Numbered from the stretch's first letter, positions 18,636 through 29,640 are shown. The stretch is DNA of 64,000 nucleotides from Clostridiales bacterium (GCA_015056015.1 SVHD01000001.1:135636-199635); one strand, 5' to 3'. Numbers and translations: made by a program. Notes: generated from the sequence alone by a model not told the origin.

Positions 18636-19847
18636 TCAGATTCCGTAAAGCCGCCTGATGGCGTGCAAATAATAGAGCATACAGGAGGAATACCACTGGG
18701 AGCATTGGGATGGCTCCCCGGTGATGGGGTGCAATTCCTGCCCGAACTGGGTGGTGGTGCTATGGGACCATGCGGAAACCCAGCGCCGCATGATTTCCTC
18801 CATTTCGGCGGTGCGGCCGTATTGGGGCATCCAGCGCATGGAGCGCAGCGCCGTCAGCCCCTGAGAATAGAATCCCCAGGAATTGCCCGGCAGATTCTGG
18901 ACCCACTGCGGATCGGAAACGGAAACCGCCGGCAGCGGATACGGCGTCCAGAATTCCCTGGGATTGGCGATATAGCGATCAAAAACCTCATTGCCCAGGT
19001 CATAATCCATCACGCCTTCAGAAAAAACATTGGTAATATAGATCGAGCGGATTTTATGCTTCTTTCCGTGCTTATCCACATCGTAAAAATACTGATCCTT
19101 TTCATCCCATAAATGTTCAAACATCTTTTGCCTGACGATCTCTGCCCGCTTCCGCCATTCTGCCGCTTCTTCCGGAAGGCCCAGCAGATCTGCCATATCG
19201 CCCAGCACCCTCAAATTGCCAAAGAAGCAGGCATTCATATCCGGGGCGAGCATGGGCAGCACATCGCAATCCTCGGGGGCGGCGCTGCCGGGCATGCGAT
19301 GGCCGTCGCGGGTATATTCCGTCGGGTATTTCAAAGGATTCAGGCGGGCGGAATTATCATGCCCGGTATCATAGCCGCAGAACATTTCGATCAGCCCTGT
19401 GCCCTGCGTCATATGGGTGTTGCAAAGCCATTCCACCCAGCGCCGTACCCCCTGGTAGCAGCGATTCAAAAATTCGCTGTCCTGGGGATTCTGATGGATG
19501 GCCTCTACGCAGACCGAGCCTACCGATACGCATTCCTGCGTCCAGCCATAGCCAATTTCATTGGCCCAGATATAGCAGGGCAGCTGGCCTTCCGGTGTCT
19601 GCCGGGATAAAAAAACGTCGATATGATTCTTGGAAATTTCGTTTTGACCGGGCATATAATCCGCCCACGAAACACCGTCATAAAGATGCTCCATCCAGAC
19701 ACCGGGATATTGATCGGAAATGAAAAAGACATTGCCCTTCGATCCGCCCCACAAGCGCAGATGGTGATCATAGATGCGATCCAGAATACGCTGCTTCTGC
19801 CTGCGCATCAGCGCCTCGGAAGGAATGGGATATACATCGTGATTCAT
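18636..19847 (-). CDS. MGH1-like (alpha/alpha6 barrel) glycoside hydrolase
   Basis: DGVSWADYMPGQNEIS, LPCYIWANEIGYGWTQECVSVGS, LIEMFCGYDTGHDNS, YDVDKHGK; ATG at 19847 after AGGAGC. Confidence 0.72.
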   Translation of the reverse strand: MNHDVYPIPSEALMRRQKQRILDRIYDHHLRLWGGSKGNVFFISDQYPGVWMEHLYDGVSWADYMPGQNEISKNHIDVFLSRQTPEGQLPCYIWANEIGYGWTQECVSVGSVCVEAIHQNPQDSEFLNRCYQGVRRWVEWLCNTHMTQGTGLIEMFCGYDTGHDNSARLNPLKYPTEYTRDGHRMPGSAAPEDCDVLPMLAPDMNACFFGNLRVLGDMADLLGLPEEAAEWRKRAEIVRQKMFEHLWDEKDQYFYDVDKHGKKHKIRSIYITNVFSEGVMDYDLGNEVFDRYIANPREFWTPYPLPAVSVSDPQWVQNLPGNSWGFYSQGLTALRSMRWMPQYGRTAEMEEIMRRWVSAWSHSTTTQFGQELHPITGEPSQCSQWYSSCMLYYLHAIRRLYGI

Positions 19848-19873
19848 GATCGCCGCTCCTCTTGCATTATTGT

Positions 19874-20620
19874 TTACAGAATATGGGGAATATGATGGGC
19901 GGCCTGGAGATACCACCAGTCCCAGTCATGCTTGACGTCATGGCCCCAGATATCAAACCAGATATGGATACCCTTTTCCTGGCAGATATCCCGCAGGCGG
20001 AAGGTGCTTTCGGGCATTTCCCAGGGGCCCTGCCCCACCACGATAACCGCCTTATGATTGTTATACTGCTGAATATAGGGATGATCCGGGCTCATGCCGG
20101 CCAGGTAATGCACGGGGCTGTTGCGGTATACCTCTTCATCCATATAGCCGGGGAAGCCGTAATCGGAAGTATAGATGCCGCTGAGGGCCAGGGTGCCGTC
20201 AAAAATTTCCGGATAGCGGAAGAAAAGATTGGCGGCGTGGGTGGCGCCCAGGCTGCAGCCGAAGGTGGCAATGCCGGGATTTCCGTCCCAGCCGTTATGC
20301 TCGTTGGTATAATTGCGGATGAAAGGCGCCACTTCATTGACGATATACGCCATCCACTGCTCATGGCGGCGGATGCGGAAATAGGGATCGTAGGTGGCGG
20401 AATAGGTTTCCAGATCCAGGGTATCAATGGAAAATACCATGCATTGCCCGCTTTCAATCCAGGGGGCCCAGACATCGGTCATTTTATAATTTTCAAAATC
20501 AAAAAATCTTCCGTCCTGACAGGGAATGAACAGCACGGGGCGGCCTCCATGGCCGTATACTTTGATTTCCATTTCCCGGTTCAGGGAAGGGCTGTACCAT
20601 TTGGTGTAATAGGTTTCCAC
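19874..20620 (-). CDS. Esterase family protein (alpha/beta hydrolase)
   Basis: GIATFGCSLGATHAANLFFRYPEIFDGTLALSGIY (nucleophile elbow GCSLG), terminal HDVKHDWDWW. Confidence 0.85.
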   Translation of the reverse strand: METYYTKWYSPSLNREMEIKVYGHGGRPVLFIPCQDGRFFDFENYKMTDVWAPWIESGQCMVFSIDTLDLETYSATYDPYFRIRRHEQWMAYIVNEVAPFIRNYTNEHNGWDGNPGIATFGCSLGATHAANLFFRYPEIFDGTLALSGIYTSDYGFPGYMDEEVYRNSPVHYLAGMSPDHPYIQQYNNHKAVIVVGQGPWEMPESTFRLRDICQEKGIHIWFDIWGHDVKHDWDWWYLQAAHHIPHIL

Positions 20621-20635
20621 GTTGTTTCCTCCGTA

Positions 20636-21403
20636 TTAATCCCGCTGATACAGCAGGGCGTTCATGAAAAAGGGGATCTGCTCTTCCCAGCATGCCTCGC
20701 AATGATCCCCATTGGGGACGATGCGGCAGGAAATCATCATTTTCCGTTCCATCAGTTCCTTGATGATGGAGGAAAAGCAGGTAAGCATCTGATCGTGATT
20801 TTTCATTTCCCGGGATCCGTAATCCAGATAAATCCGGGTATCCCTGGTCAGGGAGGCCGTGCGGATCAATTCCTTCATTTTTTTCGGATTGGTCCACACC
20901 GAAGGGGACAAACAGGCCGCCCGGGAAAAGACGTCATTATGGGCCAGAACCGCATACAGGCTCATCAGCCCGCCCATGGAGCTGCCTGCAATGAGGGTAT
21001 GCGCCCGGTCCGGCAGGGTGGGATAATTTTCATCGATCATGGGCTTTAATTCATGAATCAGCCAATCCATGTATTTTTCGCCCCGGCCAACGATCCGCCC
21101 CGTGTTCTTGCGGGTAAAGGTGAAGGGGGAATATTCCTTGAGCCGGGCGTTGTTTTTCCCGTGATTGCATTCCACGGCCACGATGATCATGGGCGTTTTC
21201 GTTTCATCCATGTAAGCGCCCATGCCCCAGGATTTGCCGTAGGTGGCGTCCTCATCAAAAAATACGTTATGCCCGTCAAACATATAGAGCACCGGGAAAC
21301 GGGCATTTTCATTTTCCCTGGCTTCCTCCGGCAGATAAACGTACACATTGCGCTTTTTCCTGCCGGTCAAGGCCGGTAAAGTAATCGGCCATTTTTCAAT
21401 CAT
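20636..21403 (-). CDS. Esterase (esterase D / Fes-like alpha/beta hydrolase)
   Basis: FPVLYMFDGHNVFFDEDATYGKSWGM, TLIAGSSMGGLMSLYAV, VPNGDHCEACWEEQIPFFM. Confidence 0.9.
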   Translation of the reverse strand: MIEKWPITLPALTGRKKRNVYVYLPEEARENENARFPVLYMFDGHNVFFDEDATYGKSWGMGAYMDETKTPMIIVAVECNHGKNNARLKEYSPFTFTRKNTGRIVGRGEKYMDWLIHELKPMIDENYPTLPDRAHTLIAGSSMGGLMSLYAVLAHNDVFSRAACLSPSVWTNPKKMKELIRTASLTRDTRIYLDYGSREMKNHDQMLTCFSSIIKELMERKMMISCRIVPNGDHCEACWEEQIPFFMNALLYQRD

Positions 21404-21550
21404 GTCAAATCCCTCGCAATCTTGATGGTTGTGCCAGGCGGCACAACGGTATATTTTACCATATTATTCCTCGGGATACAACCCCGGATCACCTATCCAT
21501 TGCATTTATGTACACAAAAAGGGGCGGCTTCCCGCCCCTAAATACAATTT

Positions 21551-21805
21551 TCAGCGAATTTCCTGCTCCAGATTCCGGAAAGCCTCCGTATCAAAAAATT
21601 CCGTCAGGGAAATATTCAACCCATCGCAAAGCATTTTGATGGTCACAATGCCCGGATTTTTGCTGGCGCCGTTGATAATGCTCTTCACCGTGGAGGGCGC
21701 TACCCCGGCGCTGCGGGCCAGCGCATGAAGGGCCAGATTACGTTCCCGGCATAATTCCAGAATCCGATTGGCCACACACTGTCTCGTCGTCATTTGTTCC
21801 ACCAT
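21551..21805 (-). CDS. XRE-family HTH transcriptional regulator
   Basis: ANRILELCRERNLALHALARSAGVAPSTVKSIINGASKNPGIVTIKMLCDGLNISLTEFFD. Confidence 0.88.
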   Translation of the reverse strand: MVEQMTTRQCVANRILELCRERNLALHALARSAGVAPSTVKSIINGASKNPGIVTIKMLCDGLNISLTEFFDTEAFRNLEQEIR

Positions 21806-21855
21806 CCCGTCTTATTCTGTGCAGGATAAGCGTAACAAATTCTTTTTGATCAGAC

Positions 21856-21893
21856 GGACGATATATAGACTTTTGGACGATATATCGCTATAA
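21856..21893 (+). promoter_or_regulatory. Direct repeat GGACGATATAT x2 (candidate repressor operator) followed by TATAAT
   Basis: GGACGATATAT at 21856-21866 and 21875-21885, 19 bp period, then TATAAT at 21890. Confidence 0.5.
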
Positions 21894-21926
21894 TAAATTG
21901 ATTCTTCATAATCAGGAGCCTTCACG

Positions 21927-21986
21927 ATGAACTATGCCGATCTGGGCCTGCAAATCCGCAGGCTGCAAAAAAATATTAAAGCATAA
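21927..21986 (+). pseudogene. Truncated HTH/XRE N-terminal fragment (19 codons)
   Basis: Upstream GGAGCC RBS-like sequence then MNYADLGLQIRRLQKNIKA*; resembles the first helix of XRE regulators and stops where an HTH would continue. Confidence 0.4.
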
Positions 21987-21990
21987 AAAT

Positions 21991-22025
21991 CGGGAGGGTG
22001 CTTTTGAATCAAAAGCATCCTCCCG
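21991..22025. repeat. Hairpin of the intergenic element family, copy 8, no tail
   Basis: CGGGAGGGTGCTTTTGA/TCAAAAGCATCCTCCCG (one G-T). Confidence 0.65.
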
Positions 22026-22040
22026 CAAATTATCTTTGAA

Positions 22041-23693
<1,653 letters not shown>

Positions 23694-23703
23694 TTATAAA
23701 AGA

Positions 23704-24030
<327 letters not shown>

Positions 24031-24057
24031 TTAGCACTCTCGATGGTCGAGTGCTAA
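24031..24057. promoter_or_regulatory. CIRCE element (HrcA operator)
   Basis: Perfect TTAGCACTC-N9-GAGTGCTAA upstream of groES. Confidence 0.97.
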
Positions 24058-24070
24058 ATCTTCCTTGGAT

Positions 24071-24099
24071 AGTGTACTTCATTACGCTTCAGGATGCAA
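24071..24099 (-). promoter_or_regulatory. Promoter of groESL
   Basis: Minus strand TTGCAT-17 bp-TACACT immediately upstream of CIRCE. Confidence 0.6.
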
Positions 24100-24281
24100 A
24101 TTCCATTTTCCCTGAAATCCGGAAATATCTTCCGAAATTTTGATTTATTTCCATTTATTCTTCGTTTAACATATGTTTTCTCTTCTTTTCTCTTGTTTTC
24201 TTCATTTTTTAAATTTCATGGTGCAAAGGCACAGGCAGGTATGCTATAATGAAACTGTTTCTTACAAAGGAGGAATATTTT

Positions 24282-25793
24282 ATGCTTGCCACCCTGCTGC
24301 TGGCCTGGTATGACGGGCACAAGCGCGTATTGCCTTTCCGCGGCACGAAGGATCCTTATCGCATCTGGCTGAGCGAAATCATGCTGCAGCAGACCCGCAC
24401 CGAAACGGTGGGCGCTTATTATGAACGATTCCTTTCCTTATTTCCCGATGTTTTTGCCCTGGCCCGGGCAGAAGAGCAGGCCGTGCTCAAGGCCTGGGAG
24501 GGGCTGGGATATTATTCCCGTGCCCGGAATCTGCATAAGGCCGCCAAGGTCATTGCGGAGGATTATCAGGGAATTTTCCCTGCCGATCTGGATTTATTGC
24601 GTGCCCTGCCCGGGGTGGGGGATTATACCGCGGCGGCGGTGGCCTCCATCGCCTTTGATCTGCCCGCCCCCGCCATGGACGGCAATCTGACCCGGGTGCT
24701 TTCCCGGGTGCATGGAATCCGGCAGGATGTGGGCATGCCTTCCGTAAAACGGGAATTACTTTCCCTGGGGCAGCAGGATATGCCCCATCAGCGCTGTGGG
24801 GATTTTAACCAGGCATTGATGGATCTGGGGGCCATGATATGCACCCCCGGCACCCCGGATTGCGAAAAATGCCCCCTGCGGCCCTTATGCAATGCCTGCG
24901 CCGCCGGGGATGCGGAGGATCTGCCCGTCAAGGCCGCCGCCAAGGCCCCCAAAGAAATCAAAACAGGGATTGCCATTGTTACCTGCGGGGCAAGAACGCT
25001 GCTGATGCAAAGAAAGGAAGCGCTACTGAACGGGCTTTGGGTATTTCCCATGACCGAAGAGGGGGATACCAGGGCCGATGTGGAAAAGCGGCTGAAATCC
25101 CTGGGGATTCGCGCCCGCTTCCGTCAGAAAATGGGCGAAGCCAGGCATGTATTCACCCATCGCATCTGGCAGATGCAGGTGTATCATTATATAGCCGATG
25201 AGCCCCAAAGCAGGGAAGGGCAATGGGCCGATCTGAAAATGATTGACGCCCTTCCCCTGCCCACCGCCGTCCGTGCGGCCCGGGCCTGGGCCTGCGATTT
25301 GCTTACGCCCCGGATTGCCCCGGCACAAAAGGAGGAATTGCCCGCTCTTTCCGCCGTTTATGCGGCCAGCTGGCAGGATTCCCATCAAAAGCATTGTTCC
25401 CCCGCCTTTGTGGCCGAGCATACGCCGCTGCATATGGAAATGATTCTGCGGGGGCATCTGGATACCGGCAAAACGGTGCACGCCATCCGCTGCGCCGGGG
25501 AAATCGCCGGGGTAACGGTGCTTTCCCCCGAAAAAAACGAATTGGTTTCCCTCTATATTCATCCCCTGTATCAGGATGGCGGCCTGGGCAAGGCCGCCGT
25601 GGCATACGCCGTGAATACCCTGGATGAACGCAGGGATATGCGGGTAACGCTGCTTTGCGATAACGAAAAAGCCCGGCATATTTACAGCCAGGCAGGCTTT
25701 ACCCATGTGCAGACAATCCGGGTGCTGAATCCGGACAGAGACATCCGGGAAGAAGACCGCATCCGCAAAGCCAAGGAGGAAAAAACGCAATGA
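24282..25793 (+). CDS. mutY: A/G-specific adenine glycosylase MutY with an additional C-terminal GNAT acetyltransferase domain
   Basis: YRIWLSEIMLQQTRTETV, LPGVGDYTAAAVASIAF, FNQALMDLGAMICTPGTPDCEKCPLRPLC (Fe-S); C-terminal LVSLYIHPLYQDGGLGKAAVAYAVNTL and NEKARHIYSQAGF (GNAT). Confidence 0.95.
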   Translation: MLATLLLAWYDGHKRVLPFRGTKDPYRIWLSEIMLQQTRTETVGAYYERFLSLFPDVFALARAEEQAVLKAWEGLGYYSRARNLHKAAKVIAEDYQGIFPADLDLLRALPGVGDYTAAAVASIAFDLPAPAMDGNLTRVLSRVHGIRQDVGMPSVKRELLSLGQQDMPHQRCGDFNQALMDLGAMICTPGTPDCEKCPLRPLCNACAAGDAEDLPVKAAAKAPKEIKTGIAIVTCGARTLLMQRKEALLNGLWVFPMTEEGDTRADVEKRLKSLGIRARFRQKMGEARHVFTHRIWQMQVYHYIADEPQSREGQWADLKMIDALPLPTAVRAARAWACDLLTPRIAPAQKEELPALSAVYAASWQDSHQKHCSPAFVAEHTPLHMEMILRGHLDTGKTVHAIRCAGEIAGVTVLSPEKNELVSLYIHPLYQDGGLGKAAVAYAVNTLDERRDMRVTLLCDNEKARHIYSQAGFTHVQTIRVLNPDRDIREEDRIRKAKEEKTQ

Positions 25794-26167
25794 CCCTGGA
25801 ATTGCTGCCGCAAAAATTTTCCGTCTGCCAGATTGAAAATCCCGGCCAGGCGGATCTGACCGCCCCCTTTACCTTTCTCTCCCGAACCGATGAAGAAATT
25901 TCCCTGGTATGCGAGAGCGAAAAAGCGCCCAAGGATGTCCTGAAGCGGGAGGATGGCTGGCGGGGCTTGCGCATCGCCGGCCCCCTGGATTTTTCCCTGA
26001 TCGGTATCCTTGCGAAAATCGCCGGCCTGCTGGCGGCGCAAAAAATCTCCATTTTCGCGCTTTCTACCTATAATACGGATTATGTGCTGGTCAAAGAAGA
26101 AAAACTATCTGCAGCGCTGGATACGCTGAAAAAATCGGGGTACACCCTGAACGCGCTTCCCCAATAA
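25790..26167 (+). CDS. ACT domain-containing protein
   Basis: 125 aa; GWRGLRIAGPLDFSLIGILAKIAGLLAAQKISIFALSTYNTDYVLVKEEKLSAALDTLKKSGY, CASTOR/ACT-like. Confidence 0.82.
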   Translation: MTLELLPQKFSVCQIENPGQADLTAPFTFLSRTDEEISLVCESEKAPKDVLKREDGWRGLRIAGPLDFSLIGILAKIAGLLAAQKISIFALSTYNTDYVLVKEEKLSAALDTLKKSGYTLNALPQ

Positions 26168-26234
26168 ACAGGGCGAAATCTTTTTATTCCCCCATCTTCT
26201 GTCCTTTGGATGCCATTTTTTTGCCACATAGTGG

Positions 26235-26375
26235 ATATAGAATGGATCTCGTCAAAGGGGAATGAGCAGTGCCGCCCTGCGGCTGCCCCCTCGGCCCATC
26301 GGGCCCGCTGCTTGATCCATATATTTGTACCCCTGGCCAGCCCGCCGCATCCCCTCGCGGCGGGTTTGCATTTTT
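26235..26375 (+). ncRNA. Candidate structured RNA ending in an intrinsic terminator
   Basis: Nested pairings ATGGATC(26242)/GATCCAT(26314), GAGCAG/CTGCTT, GCCGC/GCGGC, GGCCC/GGGCC, then CCCGCCGC-atcccctc-GCGGCGGG-TTTGCATTTTT. Confidence 0.4.
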
Positions 26376-26446
26376 GGAAAAATGAAGGACTTTTGCTTTT
26401 TATAGCGAAAAAGATAGAAAAACCGACGCAGAAAGGGGCCCTGCCC

Positions 26447-26854
26447 ATGTCTCAGAATCGAAAAAAAGAATTCTTTCGCGCCCTGAAATTTCTTCTCTTT
26501 TCCATTTCAGCAGGTATTATCCAAATTGCCAGCTTTACCCTGCTTCTGGAAGTGGTGGGCCTGGTATACTGGCAGAGCTATCTGATTTCCCTGATTCTCA
26601 GCGTGCTTTGGAATTTCACCTTCAATCGCCGCTATACCTTCCAATCCGCTGCCAATGTGCCCCGGGCCATGGCGCTGGTGGCGCTTTTCTATGTAGTCTT
26701 TACCCCCCTGAGCACCTGGGGCGGCCATCTGCTGGCCCAGGCCGGCGTGAATGAATATATCATCGAAGCCGGCACCATGATCCTCAATTTCGTGCTGGAA
26801 TTCCTCTATCAGCGCTTCGTGGTCTTTAAAAATTCCCTGGATACGAGGAAGTAA
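26447..26854 (+). CDS. GtrA-like family membrane protein
   Basis: RALKFLLFSISAGIIQIASFTLLLEV, LSVLWNFTFNRRYTFQSA, LNFVLEFLYQRFVVF. Confidence 0.88.
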   Translation: MSQNRKKEFFRALKFLLFSISAGIIQIASFTLLLEVVGLVYWQSYLISLILSVLWNFTFNRRYTFQSAANVPRAMALVALFYVVFTPLSTWGGHLLAQAGVNEYIIEAGTMILNFVLEFLYQRFVVFKNSLDTRK

Positions 26855-26870
26855 GGGACAGGGATATATT

Positions 26871-26978
26871 GCGGGAGGGCCTTTCTTTTTGAAAAAAAGA
26901 AAGGCCCTCCCGCACCCTCCCAAAGAAAAACCTGCACTGGATATTTCTATTCTTTTCCACCCCAGCTGTGTGCCAGTG
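26871..26978 (+). repeat. Intergenic hairpin-tail element, copy 9
   Basis: Perfect 20-bp stem GCGGGAGGGCCTTTCTTTTT/AAAAAGAAAGGCCCTCCCGC, tail ACCCTCCCAAAGAAAAACCTGCACTGGATATTT..GTGCCAGTG. Confidence 0.9.
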
Positions 26979-26991
26979 AAAAATGGCATAC

Positions 26992-27026
26992 AAAAAAAGA
27001 TCTGCATTTTCATGCAGATCTTTTTT
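26992..27026. terminator. Bidirectional terminator
   Basis: AAAAAAAGATCTGCATtttcATGCAGATCTTTTTT between convergent genes. Confidence 0.88.
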
Positions 27027-27029
27027 CAT

Positions 27030-28367
27030 TTACAGGGCAGTCAATTCCACCAGATAGCTGGTAAGCGACGGCAGATGCAGCGGAATAAAGGCTTCATTGC
27101 CCGTAAAAATTTCCTGGCGGATGCAAACCAGATCATGATTTTCATCCAGCAGATAATAATCTGCCTTCACGCCCTTTTCCCCCTTCAGGCCGGAAAAATG
27201 CAGAGTAATATCCTGGGCAGGTGCCTCATCATCATCCTCAAAATGGGTAAGCATGATGGCCGCGCGATCATCCTTCCGGGCAGCGCAGGCATAAATTCCC
27301 TCTTCCTCCGCCGTGCATTCCACACCCGTTCCCAATTGATACAGGGAATTGAACATTTTAAAGGGATAATAGCCCTTGAGGCAATCGCTGATCATATCGG
27401 TGGAAAACAGGCTGTTCCATGCGCCGGGCCGGGCGTCATAGCACATGAGCATATCCACAGGGGCCTTCTGGCAGGCCATCATGGAAGCGGCGATAAAGGA
27501 AGCGGCCTTGAGCCCCTTAAGAGCCCGCTTGGTATAAATCCAGGGATCGCCCTTCCAGCCCCGCACATAATTCCATTCATTCAGAATGCTTTCCTTATCG
27601 CCAAAGCCGTATTCCTGCATCAATGCCCGAATTTCCTCGGCCCGGCTGACAACCTTCCGGGGATCGGCGGCATAAATATGCCAGGAGAAGAAATCCAGGG
27701 GCGCTTTCAGCTGGGCCAGGAATTCCCGGGCCCATTCCGTATCCCGGGCCAGGGCAGGCCCGCCGATTTTCAGATGGGGGAAGCAGCCCTTCAGATGCCG
27801 GGCAGCAATATCATAAAATTCAAAGAATTGCTTTTTGGTGCCGCCCCAGCAGCGCTTGTTGGCGGAATCATCCGGATCCAGATCGGGCTCATTCCAGATT
27901 TCCCAGTATTCAATATTCATTTCAAATCCGTCGGCCCAGCCTTCGTTATAATGGCGGATGATATGCTCGCAAATCACCGCCCATTTTTTGAAATCCTTGG
28001 GGGGCAAGGTGCCATATTTCTTGGGCCAGTGCTCAATTTTATTGCCCAGCCGATAAAATACCTGGGCGCCGCTGATCTGGATCACCTTCATATAATGATC
28101 CGTCAGGCAAAAATCGTAGGAGGCGGGGTCATAAGGATCCTTGTCAAAATCCGGGAAAATGGCCATGACATCCACCGTATGCTCCCCGCCGTAGGTGGAG
28201 CAGAAGGAAGCGTCATGGGTGCGGGCAAAGGGAATCCCCGCCGCCTGATAAGCCGGCATATTGGTAAGGCGCTGATCCGAATGGAATTTATAAACCGGGC
28301 CGTTATTGACAGCATGCATGGGCTTGATTTGCCCTTCCGTCCTGGTAAAATCCACATGAATTGCCAT
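27030..28367 (-). CDS. GH39-like glycosyl hydrolase (beta-xylosidase-type)
   Basis: VDFTRTEGQIKPMHAVNNGP, FARTHDASF, MNIEYWEIWNEPDLD, DFFSWHIYA, ILNEWNYVRGW. Confidence 0.85.
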   Translation of the reverse strand: MAIHVDFTRTEGQIKPMHAVNNGPVYKFHSDQRLTNMPAYQAAGIPFARTHDASFCSTYGGEHTVDVMAIFPDFDKDPYDPASYDFCLTDHYMKVIQISGAQVFYRLGNKIEHWPKKYGTLPPKDFKKWAVICEHIIRHYNEGWADGFEMNIEYWEIWNEPDLDPDDSANKRCWGGTKKQFFEFYDIAARHLKGCFPHLKIGGPALARDTEWAREFLAQLKAPLDFFSWHIYAADPRKVVSRAEEIRALMQEYGFGDKESILNEWNYVRGWKGDPWIYTKRALKGLKAASFIAASMMACQKAPVDMLMCYDARPGAWNSLFSTDMISDCLKGYYPFKMFNSLYQLGTGVECTAEEEGIYACAARKDDRAAIMLTHFEDDDEAPAQDITLHFSGLKGEKGVKADYYLLDENHDLVCIRQEIFTGNEAFIPLHLPSLTSYLVELTAL

Positions 28368-28477
28368 GGGAAACCTCCTGATTTCAAAAAGTATTCGTGC
28401 TGCAACCGACTTTATTATAGCATCCAATCAAAAATCCGGCAATAAAAAAGGCGGCTTTCGCCGCAGAGAATTTCCAA

Positions 28478-29062
28478 TTATAATACGCCGAAATGCTCCA
28501 GCAGAATTTTCACGCCCAGCAAAATCAGGATCACGCCGCCCAGAATTTCCGCTTTCTTTTCATATTTCGCGCCGAAAATACTGCCCATCTTCACGCCGAT
28601 CATGGAAAGGAGGCAGGTAATGACGCCAATCATGGCAACGGCGGCAAAAATATTCATGCCATCCCCCGCTTCCCCCATGGCGAAGCTGACCCCAACGGCC
28701 AGGGCGTCAATGCTGGTGGCAATGGCCATGGGGAACATGGCCTTGGCAGACAGCGCCCCGCAGGCACAGGCCGTTTCCTGATCTTCCTCTTCACTCAGCG
28801 CTTCGCGGATCATATTGATCCCGATAATCGCCAGCAGGGCAAAGGCAATCCAATGGGTATAGGCGTCCACGATGCTGCGGAACTGCACCCCCACAAAATA
28901 CCCGATCAGGGGCATCAGCGCCTGGAAGCCGCCGAACCAGAGCCCCACAATGCCCGCGCTTTTCAGGCATACCTTTTTCAGGGAAAGGCCCTTGCAGACC
29001 GATACGGCAAAGGCGTCCATGGAAAGGGCCACGGCAGTGAGCAGAATCGTCAGAAAATCCAT
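28478..29062 (-). CDS. mntP: Manganese efflux pump MntP
   Basis: [42 protein letters not shown]; preceded by an Mn2+ riboswitch. Confidence 0.95.
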   Translation of the reverse strand: MDFLTILLTAVALSMDAFAVSVCKGLSLKKVCLKSAGIVGLWFGGFQALMPLIGYFVGVQFRSIVDAYTHWIAFALLAIIGINMIREALSEEEDQETACACGALSAKAMFPMAIATSIDALAVGVSFAMGEAGDGMNIFAAVAMIGVITCLLSMIGVKMGSIFGAKYEKKAEILGGVILILLGVKILLEHFGVL

Positions 29063-29087
29063 TGCGTTATCCTCCCCGATAATAAGC

Positions 29088-29222
29088 AAAAGACCCACCG
29101 GACCGGCAAACAGAATCTGCCGGCCCGTGGGTCTTGCTGTTTCAGGTAATACCAGAAATGAATCAGTATGTTGATATTACCACGGCGCTTATTCGCCGCC
29201 AACTACTCCCCCACAGGGTATG
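29088..29222 (-). promoter_or_regulatory. yybP-ykoY family (Mn2+) riboswitch with terminator stem
   Basis: Minus strand GTGGGGGAGTAGTTGGCGGC...ATCAACATACTG...CCTGAAACAGCAAGACCCACGGGCCGGC...GCCGGTCCGGTGGGTCTTTTGCTT directly upstream of mntP. Confidence 0.88.
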
Positions 29223-29247
29223 AAGGGAATGAACGGGTTATGATAGC

Positions 29248-29640
29248 TTAGGCCAGCACTTCGCCGTCGTTTTCCACGGTGACTTCTTCCACCTGACGGA
29301 TGGCCCAGCGGGCAACGGTCATTTCAGTGGGAGCCTGGTTCTTCTGGCCGATCGCCAGGGTGATGGTATCATCCTTGATGGCAACGATGGTGCCGTAGAT
29401 GCCGCCGATGGTGGTGACCCGATCGCCATGCTTCAGGTTATCCAGCATTTCCTTGACTTTCTTATCCTTCTTGCGCTGGGGACGGATGAGCATGAAATAG
29501 AATACCAGGCCCATCAGCAGCAGGGGCATGAGCATACCCAGCAGGCTGGCAACGGGAGACAATTCTTCCGCAGCAGCAGGATCAGTAGCAACGGTTTCCG
29601 CAACCGCAGAGGAAATACCAAACAGCCAATTCTTCAACAT
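29248..29640 (-). CDS. yajC: Preprotein translocase subunit YajC
   Basis: LLGMLMPLLLMGLVFYFMLIRPQRKKDKKVKEMLDNLKHGDRVTTIGGIYGTI. Confidence 0.95.
   Translation of the reverse strand: MLKNWLFGISSAVAETVATDPAAAEELSPVASLLGMLMPLLLMGLVFYFMLIRPQRKKDKKVKEMLDNLKHGDRVTTIGGIYGTIVAIKDDTITLAIGQKNQAPTEMTVARWAIRQVEEVTVENDGEVLA

Noticed and set aside
26871-26978. Element hairpins considered as ordinary rho-independent terminators
   Set aside because: Stems lack a following T-tract, the conserved tail extends about 65 nt further, and a separate canonical terminator (26992-27026) lies beside this copy. A termination role is not excluded but does not explain the conserved tail.
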